Shown here one piece after another: positions 1 to 5,641 of a DNA stretch of 16,870 nt (positions are counted from its first letter, which is position 1; the number at the start of each line of letters is the position of its first letter). Both the position numbers and the translations under genes were made by a program. The DNA lies in the NCBI GenBank assembly GCA_949743895.1, contig CATJUX010000016.1:1-16870 (forward strand), read 5' to 3'. This DNA comes from JANFXS01 sp022791155. Lineage in GTDB: Bacteria > Bacillota > Clostridia > Lachnospirales > Anaerotignaceae. The notes under the pieces are model-generated. The model was not told the origin of the DNA and searched no databases. It saw only the letters and a program-made list of their open reading frames with translations.

Positions 1-153
1 CATATATCCTCCCACATAGCCGTTTTGAGCGGAAGTGAGATCACCGTTGTAACCCTGTTTGAGAGGAACGCCAATTTCGTTGGCCACCTCATATTTGAAC
101 TGCTCAAGAGCTGCCATGGCTTCTGGAACAGCCTTTCTGTTTCTTGATGCCAT
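1..153 (-). CDS. Alpha/beta-type small acid-soluble spore protein (SASP), partial
   Basis: The first 51 codons are present; the window edge cuts off the C-terminus. The product begins MASRNRKAVPEAM, and residues 16-24 read LEQFKYEVA. This is the conserved alpha/beta SASP segment around the GPR protease cleavage site, with cleavage expected between E22 and V23. A second family block, GYNGDLTSAQNGYVGG, spans residues 34-49. Proteins of this family coat spore DNA, protect it from UV and chemical damage, and are degraded at germination to supply amino acids. The ATG at 151-153 has a GGAGGT ribosome binding site at 161-166. The gene marks the organism as a spore former. It lies downstream of, and on the same strand as, the phage-like cassette, but probably has its own forespore promoter. 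Recognition is strong despite the truncation. Confidence 0.93.
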   Translation of the reverse strand, partial: MASRNRKAVPEAMAALEQFKYEVANEIGVPLKQGYNGDLTSAQNGYVGGYM

Positions 154-188
154 TAAAAACACCTCCAAAAATTAATCATCTATGTCAA

Positions 189-206
189 ACAGCATTTTAT
201 TGCTGT
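189..206 (-). other. Small hairpin at the predicted 5' end of the SASP mRNA
   Basis: ACAGCA (189-194) and TGCTGT (201-206) form a perfect 6-bp stem with a 6-nt AT-rich loop. It falls almost exactly at the start site predicted from the candidate sigma-G promoter, so it could be a 5' stem-loop of the spore-protein mRNA. No T-run follows on the minus strand, so it does not look like a terminator for the upstream cassette. The rest of 154-285 shows nothing else I can support. Confidence 0.3.
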
Positions 207-211
207 AATAT

Positions 212-240
212 TATTATGGTTTTATTCCATTTTAAAATCC
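212..240 (-). promoter_or_regulatory. Candidate forespore sigma-G/sigma-F promoter of the SASP gene
   Basis: On the minus strand GGATT (236-240) is followed after 17 nt by CATAATA (212-218). The known sigma-G pattern is GNATR, about 17-18 nt, then CATNNTA. The -10 fits fully and the -35 fits four of five positions. Transcription would start near 205, about 50 nt upstream of the spore-protein ATG. The call rests on this short match and on the known forespore regulation of SASP genes. Confidence 0.4.
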
Positions 241-285
241 ATGAAGTTTCTGGCCAAAGGAACATTAATTGCCTTTGATATAATT

Positions 286-627
286 TCAATTTTTTTCATT
301 TGGAACATCATCAAGAATTGTCACATAAATTTTTTCAGTTTCACTTTTTTCTTTGTTTTTTAAGTCAAAATATATTTTAAGAGCCGTTGAATTTCCTTTT
401 TTGCATTGATCTATAAGAGATTTAACAACTTTGGGATTTTCGCCTATAATATGTGCTGACACAGCATCTTCCATATATTTTTTGAATCCCTCATCCTTAA
501 GCCATTTATAAAATGTCTCCTCGTTTATTCCAATCTGTGAATATATGTCGCTGTCTTCTTCATAATCGCAATTCAAAAGAATTTCGATAAATTTTTTTTG
601 CTTTTTGCTTGTCTCATTCTTTGTCAT
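286..627 (-). CDS. phBC6A51/terminase small subunit-like HTH protein
   Basis: The product has 113 residues and begins MTKNETSKKQKKFIEILLNC. A helix-turn-helix with the typical wording 'INEETFYKWLKDEGFKKYM' follows, and then a helical tail containing CKKGNSTALKIYFDLKNK. This layout (KKQ.KFIE.L, FY.WL.D..F, then Q.K.GN..A.K.YF.LK.K) is that of the phage phBC6A51-type HTH family, usually annotated as a terminase small subunit or a transposase-type HTH. Such proteins bind the packaging site of phage DNA. I chose the ATG at 625-627. A TTG at 646-648 is in frame but overlaps the GGAGGA ribosome binding site (641-646). The spacing to the ATG is long, about 13 nt. It is the last gene of the three-gene minus-strand cassette, 39 nt after the RinA-like gene. 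No large terminase follows, so a packaging role here is doubtful. Confidence 0.68.
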   Translation of the reverse strand: MTKNETSKKQKKFIEILLNCDYEEDSDIYSQIGINEETFYKWLKDEGFKKYMEDAVSAHIIGENPKVVKSLIDQCKKGNSTALKIYFDLKNKEKSETEKIYVTILDDVPNEKN

Positions 628-666
628 TATGTCAGCTTCTTCCTCCAATTTTTATAACTCAAAACG

Positions 667-1080
667 TCATTCACTCATTAGTTTTCTTTTCTTCATATAC
701 AATATGCAAAAAAAAAGTTTTCTTTTTTCATAAAATTGTCTTCTTCCACATGGAACGTTCATATGTTCATATTGAACTCTTTCCGTGACATTCCTTATTA
801 TATATCTGCTTATGCGCCTGTCAGCCTCTCTTGCTGATTTTTCAATCATTTCAACATCTTTTTTTAGAGAAACCATTCTTTGAACATTCGTCAACGTTGT
901 GTCACTTCCGGTTCTATTGCTTGGTCTAAATCCATATTTAACAGAGCTTATGTAACAAAAGTTTTCTATCTCCAATTTCTTTTCTCTATACTGAAGGCAA
1001 AAATATTCCAGTTCTTTATATGCTTTTTTAGATATATTCAATTCTTTATATAAGTCATCAACCAAACTTCCCAAAAGCAA
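667..1080 (-). CDS. RinA/ArpU-like phage transcriptional regulator (sigma region 4-like)
   Basis: The product has 137 residues. It contains a helical N-terminal half, the block PSNRTGSDTTLTNVQR near residues 52-67, and a C-terminal block (residues about 88-126) with YIIRNVTERV, VPCGRRQFYEKR and KLFFCIL. The NRTSDPT-like block, the 'RNVTE..YE' phrase and the 'PCGRR.FYE.RR.FF.LL' recognition helix characterise small phage regulators related to RinA/ArpU, which switch on late or packaging genes through a sigma region 4-like fold. I place it there from recognition of this pattern, not from a search. The start is TTG at 1078-1080, 8 nt after GAGG (1088-1092); no in-frame ATG fits. That ribosome binding site lies in the 13-nt gap after the Cro-like gene, so the two are very probably co-transcribed. 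The tail after residue 126 (YMKKRKLMSE) is lysine-rich. Confidence 0.62.
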   Translation of the reverse strand: MLLGSLVDDLYKELNISKKAYKELEYFCLQYREKKLEIENFCYISSVKYGFRPSNRTGSDTTLTNVQRMVSLKKDVEMIEKSAREADRRISRYIIRNVTERVQYEHMNVPCGRRQFYEKRKLFFCILYMKKRKLMSE

Positions 1081-1093
1081 ATCATCTTCCTCA

Positions 1094-1384
1094 CTATATA
1101 ATTTTATATTGTCCTTCTTTAGTTAAAGCAAAAGATATTTCATCGTTTTGTTGCGTTACGCAACATTCAGGAAAAAAATATAATCCAATATCATTGACAT
1201 CAATTTTCAGCGCCCTTACAATCTTGTCTGCTTCTTCTATATTAAAATATGAATATCCATTAAGTTTATTGTTAAGTGCATCGGTACTTATAGAAATGAC
1301 TTTGGCAAATTTTCTATACGACAAATTTTTTCTTTTAAGCAATTTTTTTAATTCACTTAACTCACAGTATTTTCTCTCCTTCAT
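1094..1384 (-). CDS. Small XRE-type HTH regulator (Cro/antirepressor-like)
   Basis: The product has 96 residues. A helix-turn-helix runs over residues about 21-43, including LSYRKFAKVISISTDALNNK, followed by a helical stretch ending IDVNDIGLYFFPECCVTQQN. The 'K.LNG...F...E...I...L.I...DIG.YFF' arrangement matches small phage and mobile-element Cro-like repressors (DUF739-like). The tail with CC and VTQQN is often seen in such clostridial proteins. The ATG at 1382-1384 has AGGAGGT six bases upstream. It is the first gene of the minus-strand cassette, transcribed divergently from the repressor at 1559, which is the classic phage lysogeny-switch layout. It probably competes with that repressor at shared operators; this role is inferred from position. 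Confidence 0.75.
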   Translation of the reverse strand: MKERKYCELSELKKLLKRKNLSYRKFAKVISISTDALNNKLNGYSYFNIEEADKIVRALKIDVNDIGLYFFPECCVTQQNDEISFALTKEGQYKII

Positions 1385-1429
1385 TCTTCTACCTCCTGAG
1401 TTATGTCATTAAAATTTAATTTCATGATT

Positions 1430-1458
1430 AAATTAGCATAATAGAAGATCGTTGTCAA
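1430..1458 (-). promoter_or_regulatory. Sigma-A promoter of the Cro-like/RinA-like operon
   Basis: On the minus strand a perfect TTGACA (1453-1458) is followed after 17 nt by TAATTT (1430-1435), preceded by TGC, which gives an extended -10. It points at the Cro-like gene that starts at 1384. An inverted repeat TTTAAT-N6-ATTAAA (1415-1432) overlaps the -10 and start region and could be an operator, although it is AT-rich. Confidence 0.72.
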
Positions 1459-1496
1459 CACGCTTCGAAACATTTTGTTAATTATATCACACTTCG
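1459..1496. promoter_or_regulatory. Direct repeat CACRCTTCG between divergent promoters, candidate operators
   Basis: CACGCTTCG (1459-1467) and CACACTTCG (1488-1496) match at eight of nine bases, with starts 29 bp apart, close to three helical turns. The first copy touches the -35 of the minus-strand promoter and the second lies 3 nt upstream of the -35 of the plus-strand promoter. This placement is what one expects of operators read by one of the two HTH proteins encoded on either side. No binding data; inferred from position and repetition. Confidence 0.4.
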
Positions 1497-1499
1497 TTA

Positions 1500-1528
1500 T
1501 TGCCACATCATACAAATACTGATATAAT
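1500..1528 (+). promoter_or_regulatory. Sigma-A promoter of the cI-like repressor gene
   Basis: TTGCCA (1500-1505) is separated by exactly 17 nt from a perfect TATAAT (1523-1528), which carries an extended TGA immediately upstream. The repressor ATG lies 30 nt downstream after a GGGGGGTG ribosome binding site (1544-1551). Confidence 0.8.
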
Positions 1529-1558
1529 TTCTTTATAATTGAAGGGGGGTGAATTTCA

Positions 1559-1954
1559 ATGGATAGTATAGTGAAAAAAGAATTTTCAAATAGATTTAAA
1601 ACTTTGCTTGATGAAAAGAATGAGACAATTTATAATTTGAGTGAGCTGCTTCACCTTAACCCCAGCACCATTTCACGTTATAAAAATGGTTTGATGTCTC
1701 CAAAACTAATCATAATTGAAAAAATTGCTGAATATTTCAATGTCAACCCCGTATGGCTCATGGGATATGACGTTGAAAGAGACGCAAATATTAAAAACAA
1801 AAAAGAAAACAGTTCAGCCAAAACTTCAAAAAGGTGCAAAAACAAAAATGTTTTTGAAAAAGATATTTCAAAAATTATAGAACTTTATTCCAAACTTCCA
1901 AAAGACATGCAAGAAAAAGCTCTTAAAAATGTTTCTTCCATTTCTAAAAAGTAG
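1559..1954 (+). CDS. cI-like XRE-family repressor without a peptidase domain
   Basis: The product has 131 residues. The N-terminal HTH (residues about 8-70) includes NLSELLHLNPSTISRYKNG and ends with VNPVWLMGYD, the standard wording of phage and ICE repressors of the XRE family. A lysine-rich linker (residues about 77-98) leads to a short C-terminal helix, ELYSKLPKDMQEKALKNV, of the kind found at the end of small phage repressors. The S24 autoproteolysis domain of LexA/cI proteins is absent, so induction through RecA self-cleavage is not expected. It is the only plus-strand gene in the window and diverges from the Cro-like gene. It has a near-consensus promoter and ends before a bidirectional terminator. 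It probably represses the opposite operon and perhaps itself; the target is inferred. Confidence 0.82.
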   Translation: MDSIVKKEFSNRFKTLLDEKNETIYNLSELLHLNPSTISRYKNGLMSPKLIIIEKIAEYFNVNPVWLMGYDVERDANIKNKKENSSAKTSKRCKNKNVFEKDISKIIELYSKLPKDMQEKALKNVSSISKK

Positions 1955-1968
1955 AAATAATTACATTT

Positions 1969-1980
1969 GTGATATATCAC
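1969..1980. promoter_or_regulatory. 12-bp perfect palindrome downstream of the repressor gene
   Basis: GTGATATATCAC is a perfect palindrome 15 nt after the repressor stop codon. The half TATATCAC also occurs at 1483-1490, inside the divergent promoter region. It may be an auxiliary operator; being short and AT-rich, it may also be chance. Confidence 0.25.
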
Positions 1981-2046
1981 CTATAAAACAATTCTACAAT
2001 ATATAAAACTCAAAAAATTTTTCAATCCAAAAATATAATATTATAA

Positions 2047-2084
2047 AAATACCTTCAGCGTCTTCACATACGTTGAAGGTATTT
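2047..2084. terminator. Bidirectional intrinsic terminator between convergent genes
   Basis: The arms AAATACCTTCAGCG (2047-2060) and CGTTGAAGGTATTT (2071-2084) form a 14-bp stem with one G-T wobble and a 10-nt loop. T-rich sequence follows on both strands. It sits between the plus-strand repressor (ends 1954) and the minus-strand nitroreductase (ends 2158), so it can stop both transcripts. Confidence 0.85.
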
Positions 2085-2157
2085 ATTTCATTTTTAAAGT
2101 TTCAGCATATAACAAAAATCTTTGAACATTTCAGACAGAATGTTTCTATAGGTTCAA

Positions 2158-2727
2158 CTAAATAATCACAAAACGCCCTTCTTTTCTTCTGGGAGCACGA
2201 GGTTTCACATTGCTGTAACCAAGAGTTATTGCGGCAATGAGCCTTCCTTTGTCTGGTGCAAATTCATCTCTCAGTTCCTTCTCAACATGAAGCGGTGCTG
2301 TAAGCCAGCAGCTTGCCATGCCCTTTGAATAGGCTGTTAAAACAATATTCTCTATCGCCGCTGCCGCACTTTGAACAGCAGCCAGTTCTTCATCATAGTG
2401 ATCTTTTTGCAAAAATGTTAATATGCAAACTTTGGCTCCTCCAAGGCTTTTGACAAAATCAATTGTTTCATCAATAACTTCGGGGTTAGATTTGAATCTG
2501 CCATCAAGCACTTTTTTGAGGCCAAAAATGCTTCCTCCCATTATGTGGCACAATTTGCTCATGCTTTCGTCACTTTTGCACACAACAAAATACCATGGTT
2601 GGAGATTAACTGCCGAGGGAGCCCAACACGCTGCTTCCATTATCTCTTTTATATCGCTGTCACTCACTTCTTCAGAATCATATTTTCTGACACTCCGCCG
2701 GCCATAGATAGCATCTTTTAATTCCAT
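2158..2727 (-). CDS. Nitroreductase family protein (FMN-dependent)
   Basis: The product has 189 residues, the usual size for a single-domain nitroreductase. It opens with GRRSVRKYDSEEV (residues 9-21), the family's FMN phosphate-contact motif, followed by APSAVNLQPWYFV (residues about 36-48). A second conserved block, QSAAAAIENIVLTAYSKGM, lies near residues 119-137, and ITLGYSNVKPRAPRRK near the end. Members are homodimeric flavoproteins that reduce nitro or quinone compounds with NAD(P)H; the substrate here cannot be read. The start ATG at 2725-2727 has AAAGGCGG just upstream, overlapping the stop codon of the ABC-F gene 12 nt away, so translation is probably coupled. It is the last gene of a lipoprotein, ABC-F, nitroreductase unit and is followed by a terminator. 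Confidence 0.9.
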   Translation of the reverse strand: MELKDAIYGRRSVRKYDSEEVSDSDIKEIMEAACWAPSAVNLQPWYFVVCKSDESMSKLCHIMGGSIFGLKKVLDGRFKSNPEVIDETIDFVKSLGGAKVCILTFLQKDHYDEELAAVQSAAAAIENIVLTAYSKGMASCWLTAPLHVEKELRDEFAPDKGRLIAAITLGYSNVKPRAPRRKEGRFVII

Positions 2728-2739
2728 AAAAACCGCCTT

Positions 2740-4359
2740 TCACATAAATTTTTCTCTCAAACTGTCAACAACTTCATCCTCAATATATTCATCATATGTT
2801 TCAACTCTGTCAATGACACCGTTAGGAAGTATCTCAATAATTCTGTTTGCTATAGTGTGAACAAACTGGTGGTCGTGAGAGTCAAAAAGTATTGTTCCCT
2901 TAAAGTCGATCAAGCCTTCATTAAGCGCAGTTATGCTTTCCAGATCCAAATGGTTTGTGGGCTCATCAAGAACAAGCACATTTGCTCCACTTATCATCAT
3001 TTTGCACAGCATACAACGAACTCTCTCGCCTCCGCTCAAAACTTTGGCACTCTTTGTTGCTTCTTCGCCACTAAAAAGCATTCGCCCAAGCCATCCTCTT
3101 ATGTCGGCATCATATTTCTCACCATCTTTGGCATATGGCCTTAGCCATTCTATCAATGAATCGTCACAATTGTCAAAATATTCACCATTGTCTTTTGGAA
3201 AATATGCACGGCTCGTTGTTATCCCCCATTTGAAGCTTCCTTCATCTGGTTCAATTTCACCCATTAAAATTTTGAACAATGTTGTTCTTGCAATCTCATC
3301 ATTTCCAACAAAAGCAACTTTGTCTTTTGGGCTTATTATAAAACTGACATTGTTAAGAACCTTTCTTTCACCAATTGTCTTTGATATTCCTTTCACTTCA
3401 AGAAGGTCATTTCCAACTTCCCTGTCCTGTTTGAAATTGACAAAAGGATACCTCCTTGAGGAAGGTTTTATGTTGTCAAGTTGGAGATTGTCCAAAAGTT
3501 TCTTTCTTGACGTGGCTTGTTTGCTTTTTGATGCATTTGCGCTAAAACGCTGTATAAACTCCTGGAGCTCTTTCATTTTTTGTTCGATGCGTTTGTTTTG
3601 ATCTTTAAGCTGGCGTTGAGTCATTTGAGTGTAGCCATACCAAAAATCATAATTTCCAACAAACATAGTTATTTTTCCATAATCAATGTCAGCAATATGA
3701 GTGCATATTTTGTTGAGAAAATGTCTGTCATGCGAAACAACAATAACTGTGTTCTCAAAGTCCATAAGAAAATCTTCAAGCCACTTTATCGCCTTCAAAT
3801 CCAAATGGTTTGTGGGCTCATCAAGCAAAAGAATGTCTGGGTTTCCAAAAAGCGCTTGTGCCAAAAGAACTTTAACTTTTTGGCTGCCTGTGAGCTCCGA
3901 CATTTTGACATAGTGAAACTCACTGGCAATCCCCAAGCCATTCAAAAGTATTTCTGCGTTGCTTTCTGCCGACCAGCCATCCAATTCAGCAAATTCGCCC
4001 TCAAGCTCAGAAACCTTCACGCCGTCATCATCATTAAAATCAGGCTTGGCATAAAGCGCTTCTTTTTCCTGAATAATGTCATAAAGCCTTTTGTGTCCAT
4101 AAAGCACAGCTTGAACCACTGTGAAATCATCAAACTCAAAATGATCCTGCTTCAACACTGCAAGTCTTTCTCCTGGAGTCACCGAAATATATCCTTTGTT
4201 CGGCTCAATCTCTCCTGAAAGTATTTTTATAAAAGTGCTTTTTCCTGTTCCATTGGCTCCAATCAAGCCATAGCAGTTCCCTTTTGTAAAATTAACATTA
4301 ACATCTTTAAATAATGTACGCCCGCCATATTGAAGCGTAACTGCATTTGCACTAATCAT
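2740..4359 (-). CDS. ABC-F family ATPase of the YbiT/YkpA type
   Basis: The product has 539 residues, with two ATP-binding domains, no membrane segment and a charged linker between them (residues about 245-305), the layout of ABC-F translation factors that act at the ribosomal E site. NBD1 has Walker A GANGTGKST (about residue 34-42), a signature altered to LTGSQ, then LLLDEPTNHLDL and the H-loop SHDRHF. NBD2 has a degenerate Walker A, GNDEIARTT, with arginine replacing the lysine. Its signature LSGGE, its LDEPTNHLDL and its SHDHQF are intact. The start MISANAVTLQYGGRTLF resembles the YbiT/YkpA subfamily. The ATG at 4357-4359 follows AAGGAGA eight bases upstream. It lies 22 nt after the lipoprotein gene and 12 nt before the nitroreductase gene. 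A resistance role is possible for ABC-F proteins, but this subfamily is not usually one. Confidence 0.9.
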   Translation of the reverse strand: MISANAVTLQYGGRTLFKDVNVNFTKGNCYGLIGANGTGKSTFIKILSGEIEPNKGYISVTPGERLAVLKQDHFEFDDFTVVQAVLYGHKRLYDIIQEKEALYAKPDFNDDDGVKVSELEGEFAELDGWSAESNAEILLNGLGIASEFHYVKMSELTGSQKVKVLLAQALFGNPDILLLDEPTNHLDLKAIKWLEDFLMDFENTVIVVSHDRHFLNKICTHIADIDYGKITMFVGNYDFWYGYTQMTQRQLKDQNKRIEQKMKELQEFIQRFSANASKSKQATSRKKLLDNLQLDNIKPSSRRYPFVNFKQDREVGNDLLEVKGISKTIGERKVLNNVSFIISPKDKVAFVGNDEIARTTLFKILMGEIEPDEGSFKWGITTSRAYFPKDNGEYFDNCDDSLIEWLRPYAKDGEKYDADIRGWLGRMLFSGEEATKSAKVLSGGERVRCMLCKMMISGANVLVLDEPTNHLDLESITALNEGLIDFKGTILFDSHDHQFVHTIANRIIEILPNGVIDRVETYDEYIEDEVVDSLREKFM

Positions 4360-4381
4360 ATATAAATTCTCCTTTATCGTT

Positions 4382-5266
4382 CTAATTTGAAATGTCTCCT
4401 GTTTCAGGTGCGGAAATTTCTTCGGCTTTCAAAGCATCTTCAGAAATTCCAGACCACTCAGCATTGTTTATGTTTATCATATCAATGTCAATTGCATATT
4501 TGTTTATGACAAGTTTTTTAGTTCCTTCATAGCCCTCCAAATCCTTCACCATATCATAGAGATTGTCTGAAATTGTTTGATATGCCTCTGCCGCATCAAA
4601 AGAAATTTTCACAACATTGTCATTGTCATCAATCCAAAAACTGATTTTCATAGGCCCTGCCCCTTCAAGATATTCAGGGGTTAAAGATGACATTCCGGCC
4701 GCAATGAACACTCCTGTGTTTATAATTGTTTCTGCAATAATGCTTTTGTCAATAACTGCATTCACTTTTTTCAGTTTAACACCATTTCTTTCTTCCTCAT
4801 CAACTGAAGAAATTTCGCTTGCAGCCGAAAGAAATATATTCACAATTTCCTTCATGTCATATTGGCCAAGTGTATAAAATATATATTCGTCATCGACTGT
4901 TGTCTTATACCATTTTTCATTAAAATACATATAAAGCGTTTTTCTTCCATTTTCCTCAATTATATAAAACTCAGAATATCCAATGTTTTCTCCCCCGCCT
5001 TCCGAAGCAATCGCTATATGCTTCATGTAAGGCTCTCTAAAATCTGAAATTTTTGTGTCGACAAAAGCCGTCTCTGTTCCCGAATTGTTCACAAATTCAA
5101 AATTGAGCTTTATCTCTGCATCATAATTTGAAGCTTGCTCCAAATTATTTCTTGCTTTTTCAATTAGCTCAGCGCCATACGCATCATCACTTTTCGACGA
5201 ACAGCCAAAAAGTGAAAAAGACATTGTCACAGCAATAAAAAATGCAAAAAACTTTTTCACATTCAA
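4382..5266 (-). CDS. Lipoprotein of unknown function (LolA/LppX-like fold suspected)
   Basis: The 294-residue product has a lipoprotein signal: two lysines (residues 4-5), a hydrophobic run FFAFFIAVTMSFS, and the lipobox LFGC with Cys22. A serine/lysine linker follows. The rest is soluble and acidic. Its beta-rich stretches, such as LYMYFNEKWYKTTVDD and MKISFWIDDNDNVVKISFD, recall DUF6612- or LolA/LppX-type lipoproteins that bind hydrophobic ligands; that is an inference from style only. I chose the TTG start at 5264-5266 because AGGAGGT (5273-5279) lies at ideal distance. GTG at 5258-5260 is a second choice. The frame stays open to 5458, but that extension has no ribosome binding site and would bury the signal peptide. 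It is first in an operon with the ABC-F and nitroreductase genes. Confidence 0.78.
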   Translation of the reverse strand: MNVKKFFAFFIAVTMSFSLFGCSSKSDDAYGAELIEKARNNLEQASNYDAEIKLNFEFVNNSGTETAFVDTKISDFREPYMKHIAIASEGGGENIGYSEFYIIEENGRKTLYMYFNEKWYKTTVDDEYIFYTLGQYDMKEIVNIFLSAASEISSVDEEERNGVKLKKVNAVIDKSIIAETIINTGVFIAAGMSSLTPEYLEGAGPMKISFWIDDNDNVVKISFDAAEAYQTISDNLYDMVKDLEGYEGTKKLVINKYAIDIDMININNAEWSGISEDALKAEEISAPETGDISN

Positions 5267-5364
5267 AAAATTACCTCCTATAGAAATATTAAATCCAATA
5301 ATATTCAAAAATTGACTGCAATCCAAAAATCTCTGCTCATCAAAAAATTTACCAATATTTAGAT

Positions 5365-5393
5365 ATTGTATAATAACCATAAGTTTAATGCAA
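5365..5393 (-). promoter_or_regulatory. Candidate sigma-A promoter of the lipoprotein operon
   Basis: On the minus strand TTGCAT (5388-5393) is followed after 17 nt by TACAAT (5365-5370), which matches the -10 consensus at five of six bases. The leader to the TTG start is about 95 nt. Upstream, TTGTCA (5471-5476), TGACA (5480-5484) and TGACAA (5486-5491) form overlapping inverted repeats that could bind a regulator. Nothing else is evident between 5281 and 5562. Confidence 0.45.
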
Positions 5394-5562
5394 GCAAAAA
5401 ATAAATTAATGATGTGTTCAAAAATATCATAGAATTTTCTACAGCACTCACTCCGCATTAAAACAAGCTTTTGTCAGCATGACATTGACAATTCAAAACT
5501 CAAATAATTATAAAACTTAGCCAGCAAATAAACTAAATTATCAACAATCGTTGATTCCACAA

Positions 5563-5597
5563 AAAAAGCGTAAGTCAAAAACTGGCTTTCGCTTTTT
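5563..5597 (-). terminator. Intrinsic terminator downstream of nrdR
   Basis: A 15-bp stem (5563-5577 with 5583-5597) has one mismatch, one wobble and a 5-nt loop. On the minus strand it is followed by a run of seven T. It ends the nrdR transcript, whose stop codon is at 5753. T-rich sequence on the other strand could also stop plus-strand transcription. Confidence 0.82.
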
Positions 5598-5641
5598 AAT
5601 AACAAAAATATAAATTTCTATTCTCATGTGAATCGCACATA

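Noticed and set aside
1194..1412. 72-codon plus-strand frame opposite the Cro-like gene
   Set aside because: It is antisense to a gene with a strong ribosome binding site and HTH motif, has no start signals, and its hydrophobic look is typical of complement-strand reading of a lysine-rich gene.
286..1954. Attachment-site repeats or an integrase flanking the phage-like cassette
   Set aside because: I looked for tRNA ends, flanking direct repeats and recombinase motifs around the cassette and saw none. Mobility cannot be claimed from this window.
2933..3601. 222-codon plus-strand frame opposite the ABC-F gene
   Set aside because: It lies wholly antisense to a well-supported gene, has no ribosome binding site or family resemblance, and arises from the codon pattern of the real gene. 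The 212-codon frame at 3580-4218 is rejected for the same reasons.
5267..5458. In-frame N-terminal extension of the lipoprotein frame
   Set aside because: No ribosome binding site near its start, and it would place a standard lipoprotein signal peptide in the middle of the protein. The TTG at 5264-5266 has an ideal AGGAGGT.
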